25,442 nt of DNA from a virus. Under the pieces are notes generated by a model. It searched no databases and was not told where the DNA came from. It saw nothing but the letters and a program-made list of their open reading frames with translations. Of this stretch, positions 6,643 to 13,759 are shown one piece after another; positions within the stretch are counted from its first letter, which is position 1, and each line of letters begins with the position of its first letter. The position numbers and the translations under genes are program-made. The stretch is from positions 1 through 25,442 of the IMG/VR virus record IMGVR_UViG_3300020185_000238; one strand, 5' to 3'.

Positions 6643-7299
6643 ATGACTACCAAGAAAGAGAAGAAGAAGTGGACTAAGGCCGATAAGATTGTGCGGCACT
6701 TGCAGGTAATGGGCAACCAGATGGAGACCGATAGGACAGTAGCTATGAAGTTAGGGGTTGCCTATAGCTACGTCACGAAGGTTCGGAAGGAGCGGTGGAA
6801 AGAGATAGATCACTGTGATCCTGAGTTGGGTAAACCTGTTACTGAGAAAGGGTTCTACGTTTATCACGGTATCAAGGAACGAGGGAAAAACATTAATATC
6901 GTTGAAAAAATACCCGTATATATAACGGATGAGGTTGATCCTACAAAGATTAAAGATGCTGGTGACTTTGCCTACAATCTGACTAAGGGTGGTAAGCCCC
7001 CCGAAGAAGGTACATACACACGTAGCAGTGTCCTTGATACCGCCAAGCAGTATGTCACCAAAGATCGTGAAGCTACGCATGGCGATATGGAGAATAACTT
7101 TGAGGCTATAGCTATGCTGTGGGAGCAGTATTTTAGTTATGAGTGGTCTTTCTCGCCCACCGATGTTGCGATGATGATGGCCCTGTTGAAGATCGCACGG
7201 CTCAAGTCCAACAAACATAACCCTGACAACTACATAGACGCCTGTGGGTACATGGCGTGTGCGGGTGAGTTAGCACTAAAGAAAGTAACAAAGAAGTGA
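6643..7299 (+). CDS. HTH plus DUF6378-like protein (218 aa)
   Basis: The N-terminal 50 residues, after a lysine-rich leader, contain an HTH-like segment (DRTVAMKLGVAYSYVTKVRKERW). The C-terminal half, from VLDTAKQYVTKDREATHGDMENNF to DNYIDACGYMACAGEL, matches the phage DUF6378 pattern as I remember it (HGD, ALLKIAR, D.AGY). Its biochemical role is not established; it is often next to replication or nucleotide genes. The start is the ATG at 6643, directly after GGAGAGAACT. The stop TGA overlaps the polymerase GTG start (GTGA). Confidence 0.65.
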   Translation: MTTKKEKKKWTKADKIVRHLQVMGNQMETDRTVAMKLGVAYSYVTKVRKERWKEIDHCDPELGKPVTEKGFYVYHGIKERGKNINIVEKIPVYITDEVDPTKIKDAGDFAYNLTKGGKPPEEGTYTRSSVLDTAKQYVTKDREATHGDMENNFEAIAMLWEQYFSYEWSFSPTDVAMMMALLKIARLKSNKHNPDNYIDACGYMACAGELALKKVTKK

Positions 7300-9143
7300 A
7301 CCTTGTTACGTTAGACTTTGAAACCTACTACGCGCAGAACTTTTCTCTGGCGAAGATAACGACAGAGCAATACATACGTGACCGTAGGTTTGAAGTGATT
7401 GGGTTGGGGCTAAAACGCGGCCCCAATCCGACCGAGTGGGCGCAGGGTGCCGATGATGTAACCGAACTACTGGCATCTGTTGATTGGGGCAACACGCATG
7501 TACTGGCTCACAACATGATGTTTGACGGAGCCATCCTGAGCTGGCGTTATAACATCAAACCTAAATTCCTACTCGACACATTGTGTATGGCGAGAGCGTT
7601 GCACGGTACAGAGCAAAGCGTGTCTTTAAAAAATGTAGCGGAGCGTTACGGTGTCGGGGAAAAAGGCACCGAAGTTATTATGGCGAAGGATAAACGCCTA
7701 GCCGATTTTACCGAAGAAGAACTGACCGCCTACGCAGGGTACTGTAAGAAGGACGTGGACCTGACTTACGCTATTTTTCAGCAGATGAAAGCCAAGTTCC
7801 CTGAACAAGAGTTAGATATCATAGACGCAACGCTACGCATGTTTACAGAGCCTAGCTTAGAGTTGGATATGGGCATGCTTGAGATGCACCTAGAGGATGT
7901 GCGGGATCGCAAAGACAAGTTGATGGTTGACGCCAACATAACTGACAGAAAAGATTTAATGAGTAATGCCAAGTTCGCGGAGTTGCTGTCTGGGTTAGGG
8001 GTTACGCCACCTGTCAAGATCAGCCCCACGACAGAGAAAGAAACATTTGCGTTTGCCAAGTCTGACAAAGAGTTTCAAGAGTTACAAGAACATGAAGACG
8101 AGCGTGTGCAAACGCTGATAGCAGCTAGGCTCGGTACTAAAAGTACCTTAGAAGAGACACGCACACAGCGGTTTATAGATATATCTAAACGTGGTACTCT
8201 TCCGGTCCCCATTAGATATTATGCGGCACACACTGGGCGGTGGGGCGGTGATGATAAGATCAACCTGCAAAACCTGCCGAGCCGTGGGGCTAACGGTAAG
8301 AAGCTAAAGAAAAGCATTATACCCCCACAGGGTCACACTATAGTTGAATGCGATGCGTCTCAGATTGAGGCGCGGGTGTTAGCTTGGTTAGCCGAGGCAG
8401 ACGAACTAACTCAGGCGTTTTCTGATGGCGAAGATGTTTATGTAAAGATGGCAGCAGCTATATACAAAGTAGCCGAGGCAGACGTTACTGGCGCACAGCG
8501 GTTTGTGGGTAAGACTACGATCCTTGGCGCAGGTTACGGCATGGGGGCTAAGAAGTTTAAAACTCAGCTTGCAGGTATGGGCGTCGAGGTTGATCTAGCA
8601 GAAGCTAGGCGTGTCATAAACATATACCGTGATACATATTGGAAGATACCTACGCTGTGGGATGAAGCCCAGTATATGTTGAAGCAGCTTGTAGACGGTC
8701 ATGCGGTTCGCGTGGGTCGTGAAAATGTGCTGCGTATAGACATACCACAGAGCGCAGTAATCCTGCCATCGGGGTTACGCATGTTTTACGAAGACTTGCA
8801 GTTAGACCCTGCGCCCAAGGGAGTAGAACCCGAAGATGTTTGGCCCGAATACTCATACAAAACGCGCCGTGGACGTAAGAATATATACGGTGGTAAGGTG
8901 GTTGAAAACGTATGTCAGGCATTGGCACGTTGTATCATTGGCGAACAAATGCTACTAATAAATCAGAAGTATAAGTCTGTTATGACTGTGCATGACAGCA
9001 TAGCTATATGTTGCCCCGATGAGGATGTGGTACAAGCAAGGGCACACGTAGAGCAGTGCATGCGTCATGTACCCAGTTGGGCAGCAGGACTACCGCTTGA
9101 GTGTGAAAGCGGTGTTGGCAAATCGTATGGGGATACCGAATGA
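7296..9143 (+). CDS. Family A DNA polymerase with 3'-5' proofreading domain
   Basis: This 615-aa polymerase copies the phage genome. The DEDDy exonuclease comes first: D7 and E9 in TLDFETY, N73 and D77 in HNMMFD, Y149 and D153 in YCKKD. The polymerase part follows. AAHTGRWGG then INLQNLPSRG is the thumb-palm junction, motif A is CDASQIEARV with catalytic D353, a fingers helix carries GAGYGMGAKKF, and motif C is TVHDS with catalytic D567. The usual HDE is HDS here. No 5' nuclease domain is present, as is usual for T7-like polymerases. The GTG start at 7296 overlaps the previous stop (GTGA), without a clear ribosome site, so translation is probably coupled. The stop overlaps the next ATG. Confidence 0.93.
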   Translation: MNLVTLDFETYYAQNFSLAKITTEQYIRDRRFEVIGLGLKRGPNPTEWAQGADDVTELLASVDWGNTHVLAHNMMFDGAILSWRYNIKPKFLLDTLCMARALHGTEQSVSLKNVAERYGVGEKGTEVIMAKDKRLADFTEEELTAYAGYCKKDVDLTYAIFQQMKAKFPEQELDIIDATLRMFTEPSLELDMGMLEMHLEDVRDRKDKLMVDANITDRKDLMSNAKFAELLSGLGVTPPVKISPTTEKETFAFAKSDKEFQELQEHEDERVQTLIAARLGTKSTLEETRTQRFIDISKRGTLPVPIRYYAAHTGRWGGDDKINLQNLPSRGANGKKLKKSIIPPQGHTIVECDASQIEARVLAWLAEADELTQAFSDGEDVYVKMAAAIYKVAEADVTGAQRFVGKTTILGAGYGMGAKKFKTQLAGMGVEVDLAEARRVINIYRDTYWKIPTLWDEAQYMLKQLVDGHAVRVGRENVLRIDIPQSAVILPSGLRMFYEDLQLDPAPKGVEPEDVWPEYSYKTRRGRKNIYGGKVVENVCQALARCIIGEQMLLINQKYKSVMTVHDSIAICCPDEDVVQARAHVEQCMRHVPSWAAGLPLECESGVGKSYGDTE

Positions 9144-9814
9144 CAAATGTTGCGCCTTGGTCGTTTAGTAAGATCAAAAGTTTTCAGCAGTGTCCGAAAC
9201 AGTTCTACTATGAGAAGATACTAAAGCAGTATCCGACCAAGGTAAGTCAGGCTATGCTGTACGGCACACACTTTCATACGGCATGCGAGAACTACATAGG
9301 TAAAGGTGAACCGCTACCTGAGAAGTACAGCTACATGCAGGGCGCTCTGGATTCGCTTAACGCTATCGAAGGTACGAAAATTGCGGAGCAGCGGCTTGGC
9401 CTAACCGAGGATATGCAGCCGTGCAAGTTCGGAGCGAAAGATGTTTGGTTTCGTGGTATCGTAGACTTGGCTATCGTGAATGAGGAAAAGGAAACCGCGT
9501 TTATCGTAGACTACAAGACGGGTAAGAACGCGAAGTACGCAGACAAAGGACAACTTGAGTTGATGGCGGTGTCTATATTTCAGCACTACCCACAAGTTCG
9601 TACTATAAAAGCAGCACTGATGTTTGTAGTACCCAAAGCGTTAATTAAGGCTGAGTATACGGTAGAGCAAGTTCCTGATTTATGGGTGAAATGGCGAGAT
9701 GCTTATGCTAGTATGCAAGCAGCCGCCGATACTGATGTGTGGAACCCACGACCTAGCGGTTTGTGTAGGCAACACTGTCCTGTGTTAGAGTGCGCCCATA
9801 ACGGAAAGAACTGA
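9140..9814 (+). CDS. PD-(D/E)XK nuclease, RecB/Cas4-like, with four conserved-looking cysteines
   Basis: This 224-aa nuclease has the order of motifs found in PDDEXK_1/Cas4-type exonucleases: GTHFHTACE (H46), D109 in RGIVDLAIV, D124-x-K126 in VDYKTGK, then QLELMAVSIF. C18 in QQCPKQF and C209, C213 and C218 at the C-terminus (CRQHCPVLEC) match the one-plus-three cysteine layout that holds an Fe-S cluster in Cas4 and AddB. A DNA end-processing or recombination role is likely. It overlaps the polymerase stop (ATGA), as if the two proteins were made together. No other cas gene is near, so this is not evidence for CRISPR. Confidence 0.85.
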   Translation: MTNVAPWSFSKIKSFQQCPKQFYYEKILKQYPTKVSQAMLYGTHFHTACENYIGKGEPLPEKYSYMQGALDSLNAIEGTKIAEQRLGLTEDMQPCKFGAKDVWFRGIVDLAIVNEEKETAFIVDYKTGKNAKYADKGQLELMAVSIFQHYPQVRTIKAALMFVVPKALIKAEYTVEQVPDLWVKWRDAYASMQAAADTDVWNPRPSGLCRQHCPVLECAHNGKN

Positions 9815-9815
9815 C

Positions 9816-10118
9816 ATGGTTTATAAGAACACCCCCCGCCCGTACAAACGTGAATACCAACTGCAAAAAGCGCGTGGTGAACATGAAGCACGTATGGAGC
9901 GTCAACGCGCACGGCGCAAGATGGATAAGACAGGCAAGGATGCCAACAAGGATGGCAGGGCCGACAAACGTGAGGGCAAGGATATTTCTCATAAGAAGGC
10001 GTTGAGTAAGGGCGGTAAGAATAAGGATGGCGTTTCGGTGCAAAGCCGTAAGCGTAACAGGTCGCACGGTGGTTCGTTAAGTAAGGGCCGCAACAGAAGA
10101 ACTAAAAACAAAAGATAG
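9816..10118 (+). CDS. Small basic HNH-like protein (100 aa)
   Basis: A very basic protein with an HNH-like core: D56-x2-H59 in KDISHKKALSKGG, then N69 and N81 in KNKDGVSVQSRKRNRS. This resembles degenerate HNH motifs of small phage proteins (DxxH, LSxGG, NxxV, NRS). No CxxC zinc knuckles are visible, so nuclease activity is uncertain and a DNA-binding role is the alternative. A DANKDGRAD stretch just before the core looks like a calcium-loop sequence but is probably coincidental. The ATG at 9816 is one base after the previous stop. Confidence 0.6.
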   Translation: MVYKNTPRPYKREYQLQKARGEHEARMERQRARRKMDKTGKDANKDGRADKREGKDISHKKALSKGGKNKDGVSVQSRKRNRSHGGSLSKGRNRRTKNKR

Positions 10119-10140
10119 CATCAGCTACACGGAGAACAGT

Positions 10141-11685
10141 ATGCAAGTAATAAAGAACAAGGCTCTGCTAGTGTCACTAGCGGACCCCAAACAAGTCACG
10201 AGTGTTATACCTAAGAGCGAAGCCGTGGGTACTGATGCAGTGGTTGTTAATTGGGGTATTGATGAAGCGCACAAACTGCGTACCTTGCGGATACCCGCAC
10301 CATCCCCGATAGAAGGACGCTATGCTTGGACAGGGCAACACATCCCTTTCGACCACCAAAAGAAAACCGCAGCGTTCCTAACTATGAACCGCAAGGGGTT
10401 TTGTTTTAACGAGCAGGGTACAGGCAAGACCGCCAGTGCTATATGGGCCGCTGATTATCTTATGAAAGCTGGCAAGGTCAAACGCGCTCTAGTTATATGC
10501 CCCTTATCTATTATGGATAGCGCATGGCGTAACGACCTATTCACCTTTGCGATGCACCGTACTGTGGACGTAGCGCATGGGGTTAAGAAGAAACGCGCAG
10601 CTATAATAGAGCAGGGCGCAGAGTTTGTTATAATTAACTACGATGGTGTAGATATTGTATCCGAGCAGATTAGAAATGGTGGTTTTGACCTTATCATAAT
10701 TGACGAGGCTACCCACTATAAGAACGCACAGGCGAAGCGGTGGAAGACGTTAAAGAAACTCCTGCGTGATGACACATGGTTGTGGATGATGACGGGTACA
10801 CCCGCCGCACAATCGCCCTTAGACGCATATGGATTGGCTAAGTTGGTCAACCCGCAGGGCGTACCTAAATTCTTTGGCTCGTTTAAAGATATGGTGATGG
10901 ACCGCAAGAGCCACTTTAAATTTGAACCTAAGCCAACTGCACCTAAGATCGTACATGCAGTGCTGCAACCTGCGATACGTTACTCCAAAGAAGAGTGTCT
11001 GGACTTGCCAGACATGGTGTACGTGGACAGGGTTGTACCGTTAAGTGGGCAACAGAAACACTACTACAATCTTTTGAAGAAGCGTATGATTATGGAAGTG
11101 GCGGGTGAAGAAGTAACCGCTATCAACGCTGCCGTAAACATGAGCAAGTTATTACAGATATCTGCAGGTGCGGTTTACACTGATGAAAGAGAAACCGTAG
11201 AGTTCGATATATCAGACAGATATAAAGTGCTACGTGAGGTCATAGACGAGAGCAGTCAGAAGGTTCTGATATTTGTCCCGTTCAAGCACACGATAGATAT
11301 ACTTACCGATAAGTTACGAGCCGACAAGATAACGTCTGAGGTAATCAGGGGTGATGTACCTGCACATAAGCGCACCGAGATATTTAAGCGGTTTCAAGAG
11401 GACACTGATCCACAGGTGTTAGTTATCCAACCACAAGCAGCCGCGCACGGTGTAACACTTACCGCCGCTAATACTGTAGTGTGGTGGGGGCCGACTTCAT
11501 CATTGGAAACCTACGCGCAAGCCAACGCTAGGGTTCATAGAGCAGGGCAGAAACACAAGTGTACTGTTATATCGCTACAAGGCTCTTACGTTGAAAAGCG
11601 TATGTACCGTATGCTTGCAGGTCGCATAGACGCCCATGCAGAAATGGTAAATTTATATCATGAAATACTTGACGATCCTAATTAA
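10141..11685 (+). CDS. SNF2-like superfamily 2 helicase/translocase
   Basis: This 514-aa protein has the full set of SF2 motifs in SNF2 style: Walker A EQGTGKT (K96), motif Ia ALVICPLSI, motif II DEAT (D188, E189), motif III MTGTPA, then in the second RecA-like domain VLIFVPF, VLVIQPQAAAHGVTL and motif VI ARVHRAGQ (R464, R467). It would move along double-stranded DNA with ATP to remodel protein-DNA complexes or branched structures. Stand-alone SNF2-type proteins of about 500 aa are common in phage replication blocks. The ATG at 10141 follows GGAG by six bases. Confidence 0.9.
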   Translation: MQVIKNKALLVSLADPKQVTSVIPKSEAVGTDAVVVNWGIDEAHKLRTLRIPAPSPIEGRYAWTGQHIPFDHQKKTAAFLTMNRKGFCFNEQGTGKTASAIWAADYLMKAGKVKRALVICPLSIMDSAWRNDLFTFAMHRTVDVAHGVKKKRAAIIEQGAEFVIINYDGVDIVSEQIRNGGFDLIIIDEATHYKNAQAKRWKTLKKLLRDDTWLWMMTGTPAAQSPLDAYGLAKLVNPQGVPKFFGSFKDMVMDRKSHFKFEPKPTAPKIVHAVLQPAIRYSKEECLDLPDMVYVDRVVPLSGQQKHYYNLLKKRMIMEVAGEEVTAINAAVNMSKLLQISAGAVYTDERETVEFDISDRYKVLREVIDESSQKVLIFVPFKHTIDILTDKLRADKITSEVIRGDVPAHKRTEIFKRFQEDTDPQVLVIQPQAAAHGVTLTAANTVVWWGPTSSLETYAQANARVHRAGQKHKCTVISLQGSYVEKRMYRMLAGRIDAHAEMVNLYHEILDDPN

Positions 11686-11724
11686 TACTATTAGATAACA
11701 AGTATAGATATAAACGGAGGACTT

Positions 11725-12114
11725 ATGACAGTGGACGTGGAAAAACTGACGCGAGTATATACAAGGATACGCGATAAGCGCGCCGAGATATCCGCTAAGT
11801 TTAAAGAAGAAGACAGTGCTCTCGTTGAGCAACAGAACACTGTTAAGCAAGCGTTGTTGGATTACTGTGCCGAAAGTAATATTGACAGCGTTAGAACTGC
11901 AGCGGGTTTGTTTTATCGTAGCGTTAAACAGCGTTACTGGACGAGCGATTGGGAGAGCATGCACAAGTTCGTGTTAGAGCATGAGGTTCCCGAGTTGTTT
12001 GAAAAGCGTCTTAACCAAACTCACATGAAGCAGTTCTTGGAAGAGAACCCTGACCTTGTACCTATGGGTCTTAATGTGGATGCCGAGTACATCCTAACTG
12101 TGAGGAAGAAATGA
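11725..12114 (+). CDS. Hypothetical replication-block protein (129 aa)
   Basis: No family is named with confidence. The N-terminal half is a charged, heptad-like helix (IRDKRAEISAKFKEEDSALVEQQNTVKQALLDY). The second half is compact, with LFYRSVKQRYWTSDWESMHKFV and KRLNQTHMKQFLEENPDLVPMGLNVDAEYILTVR. The plan, coiled coil then a small alpha/beta domain, recalls Gam- or Gp157-type phage proteins, but only in shape. GGAGG at 11716-11720 lies four bases before the ATG. The 3' end overlaps the next start (ATGA). Confidence 0.65.
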   Translation: MTVDVEKLTRVYTRIRDKRAEISAKFKEEDSALVEQQNTVKQALLDYCAESNIDSVRTAAGLFYRSVKQRYWTSDWESMHKFVLEHEVPELFEKRLNQTHMKQFLEENPDLVPMGLNVDAEYILTVRKK

Positions 12115-12308
12115 AGAAGTATGTGAACATATCGGATGTGGCAGAACACTTTTCTGTATCTATATCCACCGTGCGGCATTGGGTTCGGGAAGGTTATATA
12201 CCTGAGCATACATATGTCAAAATCGAAAACACCCAACGGTTTAAGTTGGACGAAGTAGATAAGGCTCTGTCCGCTTTGGGAGAGGATGACACTCCTAACG
12301 ATGGTTGA
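12111..12308 (+). CDS. MerR/excisionase-like HTH protein (65 aa)
   Basis: A single winged-HTH domain: VNISDVAEHFSVSISTVRHW, then REGYIPEHTYVKI and QRFKLDEVDKAL. This is the layout of the helix-turn-helix_17 / excisionase-like family. It is likely to bind DNA. With no integrase in the window a regulatory or origin-binding role is more likely than excision. The ATG at 12111 overlaps the upstream stop. The C-terminal tail is acidic (GEDDTPNDG). Confidence 0.75.
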   Translation: MKKYVNISDVAEHFSVSISTVRHWVREGYIPEHTYVKIENTQRFKLDEVDKALSALGEDDTPNDG

Positions 12309-12987
12309 GTTTAGGCGGCTTAGTTATCAGGACGGTATGTTTGTGCGTGTAGGGGACGGAGAACGGGAAGTGGTGGCAAGTGAAATAGATGTAGTGGTAG
12401 TCAATGCTGCCAACATATCTCGTTTGTACTACAAGAACGACTATGACCCTGCACATACCACGCTACCTACGTGTTGGTCTTCTACAACACAGGCACCTGA
12501 CGAGTTAGTTCCTAGCGAAGACAAGCAAGCCACTAGGTGTATGGACTGCACTCAGAACATAAAAGGTTCGGGTTCGGGGTATAGCAGGGCTTGTAGATTT
12601 GTGCAGAGGGTAGCAGTAGTGCTTGATAGAGAGTTCGATACGGTGTATCAACTACAGTTACCCGCCACGGCTATCTTCGGTAAGGGTAAGAATAATAATA
12701 AGCCGCTACAGGAATACGCTAAGTTTCTGGGTGGTAGGGGAACAAAGACTTCATCTGTGGTGACTACCGTATACCCAGATAATTCCTACGTATATCCCCG
12801 CCTATGCTTCAAGCCTTTACGGTCCTTGGTGCCTAGTGAACTACGTAGTGTTGCAGAGTTAAAGAACGACCCCGCGACATTGCAAGCTATAGCCCGTTTC
12901 GCGGCTGTAAATACTTCCCCGTTCTCAACAGAAGACGGGTTCGACTATAAAAACTCTAAAGGAGAACTACCAAATGGCAAAAGTTGA
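12286..12987 (+). CDS. Cys-motif protein next to the SSB gene (233 aa)
   Basis: No established function is recognised. It has a four-Cys cluster in the middle (LPTCWSS, then RCMDC, then RACRF), which suits a zinc site, followed by RVAVVLDREF and a beta-rich C-terminal half with LQLPATAIFGKG. Its place directly upstream of the single-strand-binding protein, overlapping it by 14 bases, suggests a replication role. Two starts are possible. The ATG at 12286 has GGGAG close upstream with only 3 bases spacing; the ATG at 12301 gives an eight-base overlap with the upstream stop. Confidence 0.7.
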   Translation: MTLLTMVEFRRLSYQDGMFVRVGDGEREVVASEIDVVVVNAANISRLYYKNDYDPAHTTLPTCWSSTTQAPDELVPSEDKQATRCMDCTQNIKGSGSGYSRACRFVQRVAVVLDREFDTVYQLQLPATAIFGKGKNNNKPLQEYAKFLGGRGTKTSSVVTTVYPDNSYVYPRLCFKPLRSLVPSELRSVAELKNDPATLQAIARFAAVNTSPFSTEDGFDYKNSKGELPNGKS

Positions 12988-13699
12988 AAGCCACATTATC
13001 CGCAAAGTTGTTGCGAGATACCCCCGTTTAAATGGGACATATCGGTTTGACCAATCCGCAGGTGAGCGTGGTAAGTCTGTACCCTGTGATCCTACTGCAG
13101 ATGGCGCAAAGTACGAGTTGCAGTTTGTGATGGATGCTGCACAGGCAAAAGACCTGTATACTGTTATGGCTACGGCCTACAATGCACGGGCAGCATCTGA
13201 AAAGAGTTGGCCCCAAAAGTTGGGTAAGGCATCCGAAGTCTTTAAGAAGGACGAGGACGGCAACTACATCGCCAAAGCCGTACTTAAAGGGGCTTACGGT
13301 GCTGATGTAACCAAGCCGCCTGTGCAGGTTGACTCTAAGAACAAACCGTTACCCAAAGACTTTGAGTTGACTACGGGCAGTACGGTCAACGTGCAGGTTT
13401 CCTGCGTCCCGTATAGTATGCGGGATCACGGTGTGTCTTTGCGTTTACGTGCTGTGCAGGTACTAAAATTGGCAGAGCGTGAAGATTATTCCCCGTTTGG
13501 TTCAGAAGAAGGCTTCAGTGTTGAAGAAGCCCCTACCATGATTTCGGGGTTTGAGGTTGATGAAACACCCGCTGCCCCTGCAGTTGTTGATGACGCGTTT
13601 CAAGACGAGACACCCAAGGTACGGGCCAATAAGAAGCCCCCTGTTGTCGAAGAAGCCAAGCTGGACAGTCTTGTAAGTGAGTGGGGTGAGTTAGACTAA
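12974..13699 (+). CDS. Single-stranded DNA-binding protein, gp2.5/DUF2815-like
   Basis: This 241-aa protein resembles phage single-strand-binding proteins of the T7 gp2.5 type. It has an N-terminal region with RYPRLNGTYRFDQSAG, a central YELQFVMDAAQAKDLYTVM, and a beta-rich C-terminal region ending in VSLRLRAVQVLKL. An acidic tail ends in VSEWGELD and probably contacts polymerase or helicase, as acidic tails do in this family. It would protect single-stranded DNA and coordinate the replisome. Its ATG at 12974 has GGAGA upstream and overlaps the previous gene. A hairpin-rich 60-base gap follows. Confidence 0.75.
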   Translation: MAKVESHIIRKVVARYPRLNGTYRFDQSAGERGKSVPCDPTADGAKYELQFVMDAAQAKDLYTVMATAYNARAASEKSWPQKLGKASEVFKKDEDGNYIAKAVLKGAYGADVTKPPVQVDSKNKPLPKDFELTTGSTVNVQVSCVPYSMRDHGVSLRLRAVQVLKLAEREDYSPFGSEEGFSVEEAPTMISGFEVDETPAAPAVVDDAFQDETPKVRANKKPPVVEEAKLDSLVSEWGELD

Positions 13700-13700
13700 T

Positions 13701-13739
13701 ACCCTACACGGTGCGGTATCGTATAGGGTGCCGCACCGT
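13701..13739 (+). promoter_or_regulatory. Hairpin in the leader of the primase-helicase gene
   Basis: In the 60-base gap between the SSB stop and the primase-helicase start, ACGGTGCGG (13708-13716) pairs perfectly with CCGCACCGT (13731-13739). Four further pairs, two of them G-T wobbles, bring the stem to 13 bp around GTATAG. A competing hairpin pairs ACCCTA (13701-13706) with TAGGGT (13724-13729). The two cannot form together. No T-run follows, so it is not a standard terminator. It could balance expression of the upstream and downstream genes. Confidence 0.6.
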
Positions 13740-13747
13740 TAATACTC

Positions 13748-13752
13748 GGAGG
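13748..13752 (+). promoter_or_regulatory. Shine-Dalgarno site that fixes a GTG start
   Basis: GGAGG at 13748-13752 is seven bases before GTG at 13760, which supports this start for the primase-helicase. Confidence 0.75.
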
Positions 13753-13759
13753 ACTAGCA

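Noticed and set aside
9140-9814. CRISPR-associated Cas4
   Set aside because: There is no cas1, cas2 or array in the window; the gene sits between the DNA polymerase and an HNH-like gene, so a phage replication or recombination nuclease fits better.
9857-9965. Calcium-binding (EF-hand or dockerin-like) loop in the HNH-like protein
   Set aside because: DANKDGRAD fits the loop pattern only in part, there is no partner loop or helix pair, and the surrounding sequence is simply basic and charged.
11669-11709. Sigma-70-like promoter before the 129-aa gene
   Set aside because: TTGACG is followed 17 bases on by TAGATA, only half matching the -10 consensus, and another candidate, TATAGA at 11703, has no -35. 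Too weak to annotate.
12111-12308. Excisionase indicating a temperate phage
   Set aside because: The HTH fold fits, but there is no integrase or attachment site in view and the gene is embedded in the replication block, so a regulatory role is more likely.
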